Of a stretch of DNA of 64,000 nt, positions 40,499 to 49,545 are shown piece by piece. The notes below the pieces were generated by a model. It worked only from the letters and a program-made list of their open reading frames with translations, did not search any database and was not told the origin of the DNA. The DNA is from JBLIRR01 sp049472395 (lineage in GTDB: Bacteria; SZUA-182; DTGQ01; JBLIRR01), in contig JBLIRR010000014.1 of NCBI GenBank assembly GCA_049472395.1, positions 62,001-126,000 of the forward strand, read 5' to 3'. Every line of letters begins with the position of its first letter. The stretch's first letter is position 1. The position numbers were made by a program, and so were the translations under genes.

Positions 40499-41410
40499 TT
40501 ATTTCAGTTTGTATGATTGTGCTTTTTGATAATAGTTCTGAGCCATAAGGCGTTGACCGGATGCACTGTAAAGAGAAGAGATATTCTCTAAATACATGAC
40601 TATGGCATTTTTCTGCTTAAGCGTTGTAGCTATCTCCAAGGCTTTTTTACAATATTCGATAGCCTGTCTATAGTGGCCGCCCGTGCCATAGGCCATGCCA
40701 ATATTATTATAATCCATGGCCATATATGCCTCATTATTCGCCTCTTTATCTATCTTCAGTGCCTTTTTAAAATAGTCCACAGCCTTGCTATACTTTTTCC
40801 AATCTTTATAGACTGCACCGATGTTATTTAAGGCACTCCCGATCTTATCTTTCTGATTAAGATGTTCCGCAAGCGCTAATGCTTTTTTGAAATATTCAAT
40901 CGCCTTGTCATAGTGCCCCCATTCTTTGTAAGTAAAACCTATTCTGTTAAGATCAGTGGCAATATTAGCCTTTGTGCCCAACTCTATATCAATGGAGAGT
41001 GCCCCCAAGTAATATTTTACCGCATGCGTGTACTGACCGCATGCATTATACACGAATCCAATATTGTTTAGGTTAATAGCCATATCTCCACGCCGTCCCA
41101 ATTCCTTATCAATGATGAGAGCTTTATTGAAATAGTCCAATGCCTTTTTATAGTCCCGTGAGTTCTTATACGCCAAACCGAGCCAGGCATAGGTATACGC
41201 TAAATCTCCTTTTCTGCTCGGCCCTAGTTTTTTCTCAAGTTCTATTGCGTGAGAGAATTTTATAATCGCCTCTTTATACTTCTGCTCTTTATAAAGTGTT
41301 TTCCCCTCAAAGAAAAATCTGTCAGCTTCGGAATGTGGCGTGGCAGATACCAGAGAAGCAGAGAGTAGAGATATGAAAATTAAAATAAAAATGATACTTT
41401 TCTTTACCAT
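40499..41410 (-). CDS. Exported TPR-repeat protein
   Basis: A 303-residue protein with a signal peptide (IIFILIFISLLSASLVSA) followed by about seven TPR repeats of the longer, kinesin-light-chain type spacing (DLAYTYAWLGLAYKNSRDYK, AINLNNIGFVYNACGQYTHA, SALNNIGAVYKDWKKYSKAV and so on). It fills the protein with no other domain, so it is a protein-binding scaffold in the periplasm. AAGGAGAGG upstream supports the start. It is convergent with the radical SAM gene and follows the ABC genes only in position, on the same strand, with its own ribosome-binding site. Partner unknown. Confidence 0.88.
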   Translation of the reverse strand: MVKKSIIFILIFISLLSASLVSATPHSEADRFFFEGKTLYKEQKYKEAIIKFSHAIELEKKLGPSRKGDLAYTYAWLGLAYKNSRDYKKALDYFNKALIIDKELGRRGDMAINLNNIGFVYNACGQYTHAVKYYLGALSIDIELGTKANIATDLNRIGFTYKEWGHYDKAIEYFKKALALAEHLNQKDKIGSALNNIGAVYKDWKKYSKAVDYFKKALKIDKEANNEAYMAMDYNNIGMAYGTGGHYRQAIEYCKKALEIATTLKQKNAIVMYLENISSLYSASGQRLMAQNYYQKAQSYKLK

Positions 41411-41480
41411 ATCCTCTCCTTGTGAGCATTACTCTTTTATGTCGGCATTTTGCGCTTTTTTGTTCCCCCTCTTGTGTACT

Positions 41481-43250
41481 TTAGCTTTTAATAAGCAACT
41501 CATACAATTTTTTATAATAGCCCCCTTCTTTCAATAATCGGGCATGAGTCCCTTGTTCTACCACTTTCCCCTTATGCAGGACAAGAATTTCATCTGCAGT
41601 GGTAATTGTCGAAAGCCTATGGGCGATAACAATGGAGGTCTGATGGCACATTAATTTGTTCAACGCATCCTTGACGAGAAGCTCTGTTTCAGAATCGATA
41701 TTGGACGTTGCTTCATCGAGAATAAGCAAGGCAGGATTTGCCGCCAATGCGCGTGCAAAAGCAAGAAGCTGTTTTTGACCGACCGAGAGCGTGCTTCCCC
41801 TTTCAGTCAAAATGTGTTCATACTTTAAAGGGAGTTTTTCAATAAAGTGAGCAGCATTTATATATTCGGCAATCTCATGAATAGTGGACATACTGATCTT
41901 TTGATTTCCAAGAGTAATATTCTCCAGGATACTGGCAGAATAGATGAAGATGTCTTGCTGTACCATCGGCATACCTGCGCGTAATTGCGTAAGATCATAT
42001 TCCCGGATATCATCGCCATCTATGAGAATGCGGCCCCTCTGAGGATCATAGAAGCGGGCGATTAGGTTGATAATAGATGTCTTGCCGGCCCCCGTGGCCC
42101 CGACAATGGCAAGGTTTTTCCCCTTTTTAAGGCGAAAAGAAACGTCTTTTAGTATATAATTATCCCCTTCATAGGCGAACCAGACATGATCAAAGACAAT
42201 GTCTGTCTTAAGGCCGGAAAAGGGCCTTGATTGAGGACTTATATGCACGTGCTGATGTGTATCGAGTAAGGTGAAGATTCTTTCTGACGCAGCCATTGTT
42301 GCCTGAAGCAGGTTGTATTTTTCGCTCAAATCACGTATGGGGTGAAAAAATTTCCCCATATACTCAATAAAGGCCACCAGTACCCCGATGGTAAGAGTGC
42401 CCCGGAAGGTATGCACACCCCCGTACCATAAGATAAGGGCAGTGGAAGTAGATGCGAGTATTTCAATAAAGGGAAAGAAGAGGGAATAATACAGCACGGC
42501 CTTAAGATAGCTGTCCCGGTGCTGCTTGTTAATATGAGAGAAGCGTGTGAAGTTTTCTTCCTCACGTCCGAAGAGTTGCACTTCTTTGATACCGGTAATA
42601 TTTTCTTGCATAAAGGAGTTGAGCTTTGCAATCTTCTCCCTTATTTGTCTGAATGCTTCTCTCACCTTATTCCTAAATAGAACACTACCCCAAATGACAA
42701 AGGGAAGGACTGAGAAACTCACCAGGGTAAGGTGGATATCTATCCAGAGCATAATACACATTATGCCGATGAGTGTGAGCGTGCTGCTCACTATTCCGAG
42801 TATTCCGGCAGAGAGCATTTCATTGAGGACTTCAACATCGTTGCCTATTCTGGTCATTAAACGCCCAACCGGATATCGATCGAAAAAGGAAAGGGATAAT
42901 GATTGAACATGGGTAAATAGGGCTATTCTGATATCTTTGATAACCCTCTGGCCCATTAACTGTGTATAATAATTTTGAAAGAAATTAGCGATAAATTTCA
43001 TGAGTAACACGAGAAGAAAGAGGAGGCATATTTTATTAAGGCCTGCGTAGTCCGAATGTTTAATATAGTTGTCAATACCGACCTTCACAAGATAAGGCGT
43101 GACAAGCTCGAGAGCAGACACCATGAGCAAGAGAACAAGAGCAATAAAAAAAACAGACAGATGGGGATTAAGATAGCGGAGCAGTCTGCGGACAAGTCGC
43201 CAGTCGTAAATTTTTCCATCGATCTCATCGGTATGAGGTTCATGACGCAT
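41481..43250 (-). CDS. ABC exporter half-transporter with non-canonical signature
   Basis: A 589-residue type-I ABC exporter: six membrane segments (about 30-330) and a nucleotide-binding domain with Walker A VGATGAGKTSIINL, signature LSVGQKQ (instead of LSGGQ) and Walker B LLILDEATSNID with the catalytic Glu. Its partner is the gene at 43257-44996, which has the reverse pattern. The two therefore look like a heterodimer with one consensus and one degenerate ATP site, as in MdlAB or TM287/288. Substrate could be lipid, peptide or drug. It is the last gene of the fxsA-bshA-ABC-ABC operon, six bases from its partner. Confidence 0.92.
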   Translation of the reverse strand: MRHEPHTDEIDGKIYDWRLVRRLLRYLNPHLSVFFIALVLLLMVSALELVTPYLVKVGIDNYIKHSDYAGLNKICLLFLLVLLMKFIANFFQNYYTQLMGQRVIKDIRIALFTHVQSLSLSFFDRYPVGRLMTRIGNDVEVLNEMLSAGILGIVSSTLTLIGIMCIMLWIDIHLTLVSFSVLPFVIWGSVLFRNKVREAFRQIREKIAKLNSFMQENITGIKEVQLFGREEENFTRFSHINKQHRDSYLKAVLYYSLFFPFIEILASTSTALILWYGGVHTFRGTLTIGVLVAFIEYMGKFFHPIRDLSEKYNLLQATMAASERIFTLLDTHQHVHISPQSRPFSGLKTDIVFDHVWFAYEGDNYILKDVSFRLKKGKNLAIVGATGAGKTSIINLIARFYDPQRGRILIDGDDIREYDLTQLRAGMPMVQQDIFIYSASILENITLGNQKISMSTIHEIAEYINAAHFIEKLPLKYEHILTERGSTLSVGQKQLLAFARALAANPALLILDEATSNIDSETELLVKDALNKLMCHQTSIVIAHRLSTITTADEILVLHKGKVVEQGTHARLLKEGGYYKKLYELLIKS

Positions 43251-43256
43251 ACAGTG

Positions 43257-44996
43257 TTATTCTCTCACCTCCAATTCATCGATTAATACCTGCTTCTCAT
43301 ACATTCTTGCGTATGTTCCATTAAGGGTAAGGAGAAACTCATGAGTGCCCTGTTCAATAATTCGTCCCTCTTCCATGACATAGATTCGGTCACAATGCCG
43401 AACTGCAGAGAGACGGTGAGAGATGATGAAAGAGGTGCGGTCTCCCGTAATAGTCTCAATTTTTTCCAAGATCTTATTTTCAGTTGTCAGGTCAAGACTT
43501 GAGAACACATCATCAAATATCAGAATGGGGGATTTTCGAATCAGGGCCCTTGAGAGCGCCAGGCGCTGTCTTTGTCCTCCTGAGAGGGTAATCCCACGCT
43601 CTCCCACAATCGTTTCAAATTTTTCAGGGAATTCCTCAATATCATCCGCAAGGTGAGAAAAAAAGGCTGCTTCTCTTATTTTCTCAAAACAATCTTCCGG
43701 AAGGCCGAACCCGATGTTACGTCGTATTGAATCGGAAAAAATAAAGGTTTCCTGGGGAACATACCCGATATTCCAGCGAAGTTGTTGTAAGGGGATCTCC
43801 TTGATAGGCACCCCGCTAACCCTTATTTCACCGGATGTCGGATCATATAACCGGGCAATTAAATTAACAAGACTGCTTTTCCCGGAGCCGGTGCGTCCCA
43901 CCAGTCCGATGGCCTCTCCATGGGTGATGTGCAAGCTGATGTTGTGAAGGGACCTGAAAGATACATTGTGCATCTCAATATCTCCCGTGAATTGAGCACG
44001 TGGAACGGCATGGGAAAAGTCGAAGATCTCAGGGGCAGTGTGCATTATCTCATTTATTCGTCCCATAGACACAGCGCCCCGTTGAATCAGATTGATGACC
44101 CATCCAAGAGCCATAGCAGGCCATACAAGAAGACCAACATAACTAATAAAAGCAGCGAGACCACCAAGGCTCAGCCGGCCGCTGATGACATAGATTCCGC
44201 CGATCCATAGAATGAGCAGAAGGAAGGCACCGCCCAAAAGTCCGGTTATAGGATGAAAAAGCCCCCAGATCTTCACCAGTTCCATATTCTTTTCCACATA
44301 AAGCTCATTTGCCTCTCGGAACCTTTCGATCATCTGCTGCTCGCGGGCATAGGCCTTGGTGATTCGGATGCCGGAAAAATTTTCCTGGATCTGTGTATTA
44401 ATGGTTGAAAATTGCTCCTGAACAGCCTTAAAACGGGTATGGAGCTTTTTCGCCAGTTTCATGATCACATAGGAGACCAGGGGAAAGGGAATAAGAACAA
44501 TAGCCGTTAATGCCCAATTGATGCTCACCATAAAAATAAGGTCCATAATAAAAAGGACGATGGTATAGGTAAAATACATAATCCCTGGGCCGAGAAAAGA
44601 GCGCACCGCATTCAAGTCGTTCGTCGCCCGGGACATGATATCACCGGTGCGTTGTCGTTCAAAGAAAGAGATGGAGAGGGTCTGAAGATGAGCGAAGAAA
44701 TCATTTCTAAGTTCATACTCTATCTTTCTGGATATACCTATGAGAATATTCCTCATAAGGAATTTAAAAAAGCCTTGAATAAGAGCGCAGCACACGATCA
44801 ATAAAGCGCAGCGAAGAAGAAACGCGGGTGTGGCACCACTTTTGATACTATCTATTCCTTCCTTGAGTATTCGTGGAATAAGCATGGTAAAAAGGGTAGA
44901 GAGCAGAAGACAGCAAAAGCCAAAAGCGTATGAGGTACGAAATTGGAGAATATATTTCTTTAAGCCTGTAAGTTCATGAAAAGAGCTGAATTTCAT
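43257..44996 (-). CDS. ABC exporter half-transporter with degenerate Walker B
   Basis: A 579-residue type-I ABC exporter, MdlA-like in layout: six membrane segments then a nucleotide-binding domain with VGRTGSGKSSLVNL, canonical LSGGQRQR and Walker B ILIFDDVFSSLD, where Asp replaces the catalytic Glu. With the partner at 41481-43250 (LSVGQ, Glu present) it would form one hydrolytically active and one degenerate site. The ATG at 44996 overlaps the bshA stop (ATGA), so I prefer it to the TTG three codons upstream. Translational coupling to bshA hints that the exporter may serve thiol or redox homeostasis, but this is only context. Confidence 0.92.
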   Translation of the reverse strand: MKFSSFHELTGLKKYILQFRTSYAFGFCCLLLSTLFTMLIPRILKEGIDSIKSGATPAFLLRCALLIVCCALIQGFFKFLMRNILIGISRKIEYELRNDFFAHLQTLSISFFERQRTGDIMSRATNDLNAVRSFLGPGIMYFTYTIVLFIMDLIFMVSINWALTAIVLIPFPLVSYVIMKLAKKLHTRFKAVQEQFSTINTQIQENFSGIRITKAYAREQQMIERFREANELYVEKNMELVKIWGLFHPITGLLGGAFLLLILWIGGIYVISGRLSLGGLAAFISYVGLLVWPAMALGWVINLIQRGAVSMGRINEIMHTAPEIFDFSHAVPRAQFTGDIEMHNVSFRSLHNISLHITHGEAIGLVGRTGSGKSSLVNLIARLYDPTSGEIRVSGVPIKEIPLQQLRWNIGYVPQETFIFSDSIRRNIGFGLPEDCFEKIREAAFFSHLADDIEEFPEKFETIVGERGITLSGGQRQRLALSRALIRKSPILIFDDVFSSLDLTTENKILEKIETITGDRTSFIISHRLSAVRHCDRIYVMEEGRIIEQGTHEFLLTLNGTYARMYEKQVLIDELEVRE

Positions 44997-46117
44997 GGAG
45001 AGCAAATGTGATGGTAATATGATTCATATTCAACGACTTTGTCCTGGTCGGAGAATCGATGTATTGAGAGGGAGCGGCCTCTTTCACCTAGTTTATTGCT
45101 GAGCTGCCCATCTTTCAAGATCAAAAGTGCAGCGCGGGCCATTGCCTCAATATCGCCCTTATCAACCAGAAAACCGCACCCTTCATCTTCAATTACTTCG
45201 GGCAATCCTCCGACGCGGTAAGCCACCACCGGCACCTCGCAACTCATCGCTTCAAGTGCCGTTAAGCCGAATGATTCGATTTCCGAGGGGAGCAGATAGA
45301 CATCCGTGATACTGAGAATATGCTGGACCGAATTTACAAATTTTAAGAAATAGACCTTTGAGGCGAGCCCCATCTCACGGGTTAATAGTTTGGCAGTGGG
45401 AGCCTCTGGTCCATCTCCCACCATCAGTAAGACGGAGGGGACATGCTGCTGAATGCGTCGGAAGCATTCAAGCACATCCGGGATTCTTTTAACAGTGCGG
45501 AAATTTGAGATGTGAGTGACAATTTTTTCACCTGAGGGGCTATAAGGCTGACGTTGCGATGCCCCTTGTGCCTTTTTAAATTTATTCGAATCCACAAAAT
45601 TATGGATGACCTGGATGGGCTTTGTGTAATCAAATTCAACCTTTGCCACTTCAGCAAGATAATGGGAAACGGCGGTAATGCCATGGCTCGTATCAAGGCT
45701 AAAGCGGGTAATATTTTTATATGAGGGATCCATCCCGATCAGACTGATATCAGTTCCATGAAGTGTCGTGATAATCTTTGCCGGATAATCATGCAGCATT
45801 TTAAGAGCAAGGTATGCAGCCATGGTGTGAGGAATTGCATAATGAACATGAATAATTTCAAGCCCATAGCGCTCTATGACCTCTACAATTTTCGATGCAA
45901 GAGCCAGTGTATAGGGAGGGAATTTGAATAAAGGATAGGAGACCACCTCAACGGGATGAAAAACGATTCCCTCGGCTACCCACGATGTAAAGCGCACAGG
46001 AAGGTTATAACAGATAAAATGGATCTCATGGCCCCTCGAAGCAAGCAGCCTTCCCAGCTCGGTTGCCACGACACCACTTCCTCCATAGGTAGGGTAACAT
46101 ACAATACCGATTTTCAT
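44993..46117 (-). CDS. bshA: N-acetyl-alpha-D-glucosaminyl L-malate synthase (bacillithiol step 1)
   Basis: A 374-residue GT4 glycosyltransferase. The N-terminus MKIGIVCYPTYGGSGVVATE, followed by HVHYAIPHTMAAYLA and TTLHGTDISLIG, is the BshA pattern; the C-terminal domain has LPSEIESFGLTALEAMSCEV with the EX7E acceptor region. BshA joins GlcNAc from UDP-GlcNAc to L-malate as the first step of bacillithiol synthesis. bshB and bshC are not in the window. It overlaps both neighbours by four bases (fxsA before, ABC gene after). Assignment by the distinctive N-terminal motif is firm; other GT4 enzymes lack it. Confidence 0.92.
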   Translation of the reverse strand: MKIGIVCYPTYGGSGVVATELGRLLASRGHEIHFICYNLPVRFTSWVAEGIVFHPVEVVSYPLFKFPPYTLALASKIVEVIERYGLEIIHVHYAIPHTMAAYLALKMLHDYPAKIITTLHGTDISLIGMDPSYKNITRFSLDTSHGITAVSHYLAEVAKVEFDYTKPIQVIHNFVDSNKFKKAQGASQRQPYSPSGEKIVTHISNFRTVKRIPDVLECFRRIQQHVPSVLLMVGDGPEAPTAKLLTREMGLASKVYFLKFVNSVQHILSITDVYLLPSEIESFGLTALEAMSCEVPVVAYRVGGLPEVIEDEGCGFLVDKGDIEAMARAALLILKDGQLSNKLGERGRSLSIHRFSDQDKVVEYESYYHHICSP

Positions 46118-46482
46118 GATATGAATTTTTGCTCCAGTTTATGTCTGATATATCCTTTAATTACCTCACGCGTCGGCGGGATCAGAAGAATGAAACCGAG
46201 GATATCGGTTAAGAGCCCGGGAGTGAGCAATAAGAACCCTCCAATGAGAATGCATACTCCATCGAAAAGCTCATTTGAAGGGATGTGTCCCATTGCTAAT
46301 TCTTCCCTCGTCCTTGTCATGACTTCTAATCCCTGCCATTTGGCAAGAGCTGCGCCGATAGTTCCGGTAATAAAGATCAGAAGTATGGTGTTAAGAGTAC
46401 CAATTATTGTTCCGATTTTAATCAATATTGCCAGCTCTAGTAAAGGAATTCCGATGAAAAGAAGTAATAATTTAAAAAACAT
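46114..46482 (-). CDS. fxsA: FxsA-family membrane protein
   Basis: A 122-residue inner-membrane protein of the FxsA family, with about three to four membrane segments (LLLLFIGIPLLELAILIKIG, LLIFITGTIGAALA, GGFLLLTPGLLTDILGFILL). The GGxLLLxPGxxTDxxG segment is the family hallmark. FxsA in E. coli affects F-exclusion of phage T7; its general function is unknown. It opens the operon fxsA-bshA-ABC-ABC and has no Shine-Dalgarno sequence; a TATAAT box lies only six bases before its ATG, predicting a leaderless mRNA. Its stop overlaps the bshA start. Confidence 0.93.
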   Translation of the reverse strand: MFFKLLLLFIGIPLLELAILIKIGTIIGTLNTILLIFITGTIGAALAKWQGLEVMTRTREELAMGHIPSNELFDGVCILIGGFLLLTPGLLTDILGFILLIPPTREVIKGYIRHKLEQKFIS

Positions 46483-46488
46483 GAATTT

Positions 46489-46517
46489 ATTATATCCGGG
46501 ATCGGTTTTAATTTCAA
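46489..46517 (-). promoter_or_regulatory. Predicted promoter of the fxsA operon, leaderless spacing
   Basis: On the minus strand: TTGAAA (46517-46512), a 17-base spacer, TATAAT (46494-46489), then six bases to the ATG at 46482. The geometry is the same as at 4623-4651. Confidence 0.6.
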
Positions 46518-46525
46518 AATATTAT

Positions 46526-46554
46526 TTGACAATGATATCATTACCTGTAATAAT
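46526..46554 (+). promoter_or_regulatory. Predicted promoter of the SurA-like gene
   Basis: TTGACA (46526-46531), a 17-base spacer ending TGT, and AATAAT (46549-46554), an extended -10. Its -35 box is only eight bases from that of the divergent fxsA promoter. Confidence 0.5.
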
Positions 46555-46596
46555 GGCACCTTAATAAAAATGAGAAATTTTAACAAGGGGAATACA

Positions 46597-47631
46597 ATGA
46601 AGTATAAAAAACTGTGCAGTATTATAGGGGTAATGTTCGCGTCTTTCTTTTTATTTCACGCATGCCGCAATTCCACTGTCCCTAAAACAGGGGAAGTGGA
46701 TGAGGGTGTTGTTGCTACTGTAGGGGAGACGAAGATTTATCAGGCTGAATTAGATAAGGCTTTTAATTTTCGTATTCAGCATATGAGTAGGATGAAAGAT
46801 CAACTGCCCCCCAATCAATTGCAGAAAATAAAGCAGGATATCCTCAATGAAATAATTGAGACAGAGCTGCTCTTTCAAAAAGGCAAAGAACTGAGCCTTA
46901 TGCCTACAGATGAAGAGCTTTCACAACGCATAGAGCATATTAAAAAACAGTTTCCCAATGAGGAACAATTTCTAGCTCAGCTTGAGAAGCTCCAGGTGTC
47001 TCAAGAGGATTTCAAAGAGGAGATTATGCGAAATTTCGTCATTTCAAAAGTTATTGAGCAACATCTCGCATCTCAATCAGACCCTCAGTCAAAGGGAATT
47101 GATGATGAAACATTAAAAAATTACTATGATGCGCATCAGGATCAGTTTAAAAAGGATTCGATGGTGAGAGCAAGCCATATTCTTATCAAGGTGGATAATA
47201 ATGCTGATGAAGCAACCAGGAAGGATGCGGAAGAAAAAATAAATGACATCCTCACAAGAATAAAAGCTGGTGAGGATTTTGCCGAGCTTGCCCAGAAACT
47301 TTCAAACTGCCCAAGCGGTGCACACGGTGGCGATTTGGGATTTTTTACCAAGGAAAAGATGGTCCCGGAATTCTCGGCAGCAGCTTTTAAACTCGAGAAA
47401 GGTCAGATCAGTGATGTTGTGGAGACGCAATTTGGCTATCATATCATTAAGGTCACTGATATGAAACCTGCGGGCGTCATCCCCTTTGAAGAATCAAAAG
47501 AGCGGATTAAGGCTGATCTTGCGAAAGGAAAAAAAGTTGATGTTATTAAGAATTATATAGAAGGCCTCCGGCAAAAGACTGATATTAAAGTTATGGTGCC
47601 AGAGCTTTCACAGGAAGCTGAACAACCATAA
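46597..47631 (+). CDS. SurA/PrsA-like peptidyl-prolyl isomerase
   Basis: A 344-residue exported chaperone. N-terminal signal region (IIGVMFASFFLFHACRNS), with a Cys that could be lipidated although the lipobox is poor. A SurA-N-like helical domain follows (about 35-180), then one parvulin rotamase domain (about 190-290) with RASHILIK, AGEDFAELAQKLS and GGDLGFFTKEKMVPEFSAAA, and a short C-terminal helix. With one parvulin domain it is closer to PrsA/PpiD-type than to two-domain SurA. It would help fold exported or outer-membrane proteins. ATG 46597 is chosen because AAGGGG is six bases before it. Monocistronic. Confidence 0.92.
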   Translation: MKYKKLCSIIGVMFASFFLFHACRNSTVPKTGEVDEGVVATVGETKIYQAELDKAFNFRIQHMSRMKDQLPPNQLQKIKQDILNEIIETELLFQKGKELSLMPTDEELSQRIEHIKKQFPNEEQFLAQLEKLQVSQEDFKEEIMRNFVISKVIEQHLASQSDPQSKGIDDETLKNYYDAHQDQFKKDSMVRASHILIKVDNNADEATRKDAEEKINDILTRIKAGEDFAELAQKLSNCPSGAHGGDLGFFTKEKMVPEFSAAAFKLEKGQISDVVETQFGYHIIKVTDMKPAGVIPFEESKERIKADLAKGKKVDVIKNYIEGLRQKTDIKVMVPELSQEAEQP

Positions 47632-47700
47632 ATAATACCTCTATTATATTGAGCAGTATCTGACATGCACTTACGTTAAGAAGAGTATGACTATCTACTA

Positions 47701-49095
47701 ATGAAGCTCATGAGGAAAAATCATTTTTTTATCAGCGCCTCTTTGATAGTCCTCCTCCTGATTATTCTTCTTCCCACGCCAGCCGGATTAACAGTTGAAG
47801 GTAAAAAATCTCTTGCCGTTTTTGCAATGGCCTTCATTCTGTGGGCTACAAATGCGCTTCCCTTATCAATAACGGGTATTTTGGTAATCAGCCTTATACC
47901 ACTCCTTGGGATCATGAAGCATAGCCTTACTTTTGCGCTGTTCGGTAATCAAGCCATTTTCTTTATCCTCGGGGCCTTTATTATAGCAACAGGGATCATG
48001 AAATCCGGATTAAGCAAGCGTATGGCGCTTCTCATGCTCGCCCACTTTGACAGAGGACCACGAAGGTTAATCTTTGGTATTCTTCTCACAAGTGCCCTCA
48101 TGACCCTTATTATGCCATCACATGCAGTGGCTGCATTGATGTTTCCTCTCATCGCCACAATTACCGATGCGCTTAGATTAAAGCCTATGGAATCAGACTT
48201 TGGGGCGGCCATTTTCCTGGCTATGGCCTATGGGTCGGCAATAGGAAGCATAGGAACATTGCTTGGCGGCGCTCGAACCCCCCTTGCCATTGCAATCTTG
48301 GAAGAAAACTCCAATGTGACGGTCAGTTTTTTTGAATGGACCAGGGCTGTCATCCCCCTCGTATTTATTCTGCTTATCGCGGCAATATTTGTCATTACCC
48401 GCTATTTCAAGATGGATGCTCCTCATATCCACAGGGCCAAGGAAAAGCTTAAGGAGGAGATCGCTGAAATAGGAGAGGTGACCCCTCTTGAGAAAAAGAT
48501 GACTATCATCTTGATAGTTACTTTATTTCTCTGGATATTCTTTGGACAACGCCTTGGAATTGCTGTTATTTCGCTTCTTGCATCCGTGTCCCTTTTTATT
48601 ATGCAGTGTGTGCAATGGGAAGATGTGCATAATTACGTAAACTGGGGTGTGATCCTCATGTATGGGGGCGCTATTGTAATAGCGAAAACAGTCGAGCAGA
48701 CCGGGGCTGCGGCCTGGCTTGTTGAAACCATCGTGCTGAGGGGAACGCAGTTGAGCCCATTCGTTGTGCTGGTCTTTTTTGCGGTGTTGGCAAAAATAAT
48801 CACAGAGGCAATAAGTAATGTTGCCTGCGTGGCAATTTTGTTGCCTGTTGCTTTAAGTATTTGTAAGGTATATACTATAAATCCGGTTATTATGTTATAT
48901 TTTGTTACAGTGAATGCCGGTCTTGCGTTTGTATTGCCGATGGGGACCCCTGGGAATGCAATTGCGTATTCTGCAGGTTATTATGAGGTTCCCACCATAG
49001 TGAAACCTGGCTTACTGATTAATCTTCTATCTCTGGTATTTTTTATTCTTATGACAATGATATATTGGCCCTTCATCGGGCTCGTCTTTTTATAA
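47701..49095 (+). CDS. DASS (SLC13) sodium-coupled anion transporter
   Basis: A 464-residue membrane transporter of the divalent anion:sodium symporter family, with about 11-12 membrane segments. Family segments include ALPLSITGILVISLIPLLGI, FILGAFIIATGIMKSGLSKR, IGSIGTLLGGARTPLAIAI (first helical hairpin) and TEAISNVACVAILLPVA (second hairpin with SNT-like motif reading SNV) and LPMGTPGNAIAYSAG. Substrates in the family are dicarboxylates, citrate, phosphate or sulfate. The SNT motifs, which bind sodium and carboxylate, are altered (IGSIGT/SNV), so specificity is uncertain. A small Usp-like gene follows 21 bases downstream. Confidence 0.9.
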   Translation: MKLMRKNHFFISASLIVLLLIILLPTPAGLTVEGKKSLAVFAMAFILWATNALPLSITGILVISLIPLLGIMKHSLTFALFGNQAIFFILGAFIIATGIMKSGLSKRMALLMLAHFDRGPRRLIFGILLTSALMTLIMPSHAVAALMFPLIATITDALRLKPMESDFGAAIFLAMAYGSAIGSIGTLLGGARTPLAIAILEENSNVTVSFFEWTRAVIPLVFILLIAAIFVITRYFKMDAPHIHRAKEKLKEEIAEIGEVTPLEKKMTIILIVTLFLWIFFGQRLGIAVISLLASVSLFIMQCVQWEDVHNYVNWGVILMYGGAIVIAKTVEQTGAAAWLVETIVLRGTQLSPFVVLVFFAVLAKIITEAISNVACVAILLPVALSICKVYTINPVIMLYFVTVNAGLAFVLPMGTPGNAIAYSAGYYEVPTIVKPGLLINLLSLVFFILMTMIYWPFIGLVFL

Positions 49096-49116
49096 CATAG
49101 AGAGAGTAAAAATTGT

Positions 49117-49545
49117 ATGAAAAGGATAATGGTTGCGTTCTCTGCAACAACTATTCATTATGAGGTTGCGCAATTTGCCATTCAGAAGGCAAAGGAGGAG
49201 AATGCGGAATTGGTGCTTTTAAGCATCAGAGATCAGAATGTATCGAAAAAGGTAAGCAGAATGCTTGGTGATACCTCTTTTCTCGGTCAGACAGTGATAG
49301 AGAAGCTTCAAAAGCAGATCAAAGAGGAACGAGGGCAGCTTATCATGAGAGAACTTCGAAAGATAAAACAGGAGGCTGAAAAGCAGGGAATTCACACTGA
49401 AATCGCCACAATCAAGGGAGCATTTGCTGATAATATTTTCTCCATTGCTGAGGCCCGGAATATATCGACCCTTATTATTGAGAAAAAATTCAAGAAGCCT
49501 GATATTGAAACTCCCTTTGAGATTATTACCATTAAAGAGAGTTAA
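49117..49545 (+). CDS. UspA-like stress protein next to the DASS transporter
   Basis: A 142-residue soluble protein with the universal-stress-protein fold pattern: MKRIMVAFSATTIHYEVAQF at the start, ELVLLSIRDQNV, then a helical insertion and IHTEIATIKGAFADNIFSIA with the final TLIIEK strand. The ATP-binding G2xG9G(S/T) motif is not evident. Usp-like proteins encoded beside transporters often act as regulatory partners of the transporter, which fits here. It ends exactly at 49545, adjoining the stop of the convergent CoaC-like gene at 49546. Confidence 0.75.
   Translation: MKRIMVAFSATTIHYEVAQFAIQKAKEENAELVLLSIRDQNVSKKVSRMLGDTSFLGQTVIEKLQKQIKEERGQLIMRELRKIKQEAEKQGIHTEIATIKGAFADNIFSIAEARNISTLIIEKKFKKPDIETPFEIITIKES

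Noticed and set aside
47701..49545. Sulfate uptake system linked to sulfate respiration
   Set aside because: The DASS family covers several anions, key SNT motifs are altered and no sulfate-reduction gene is in the window.
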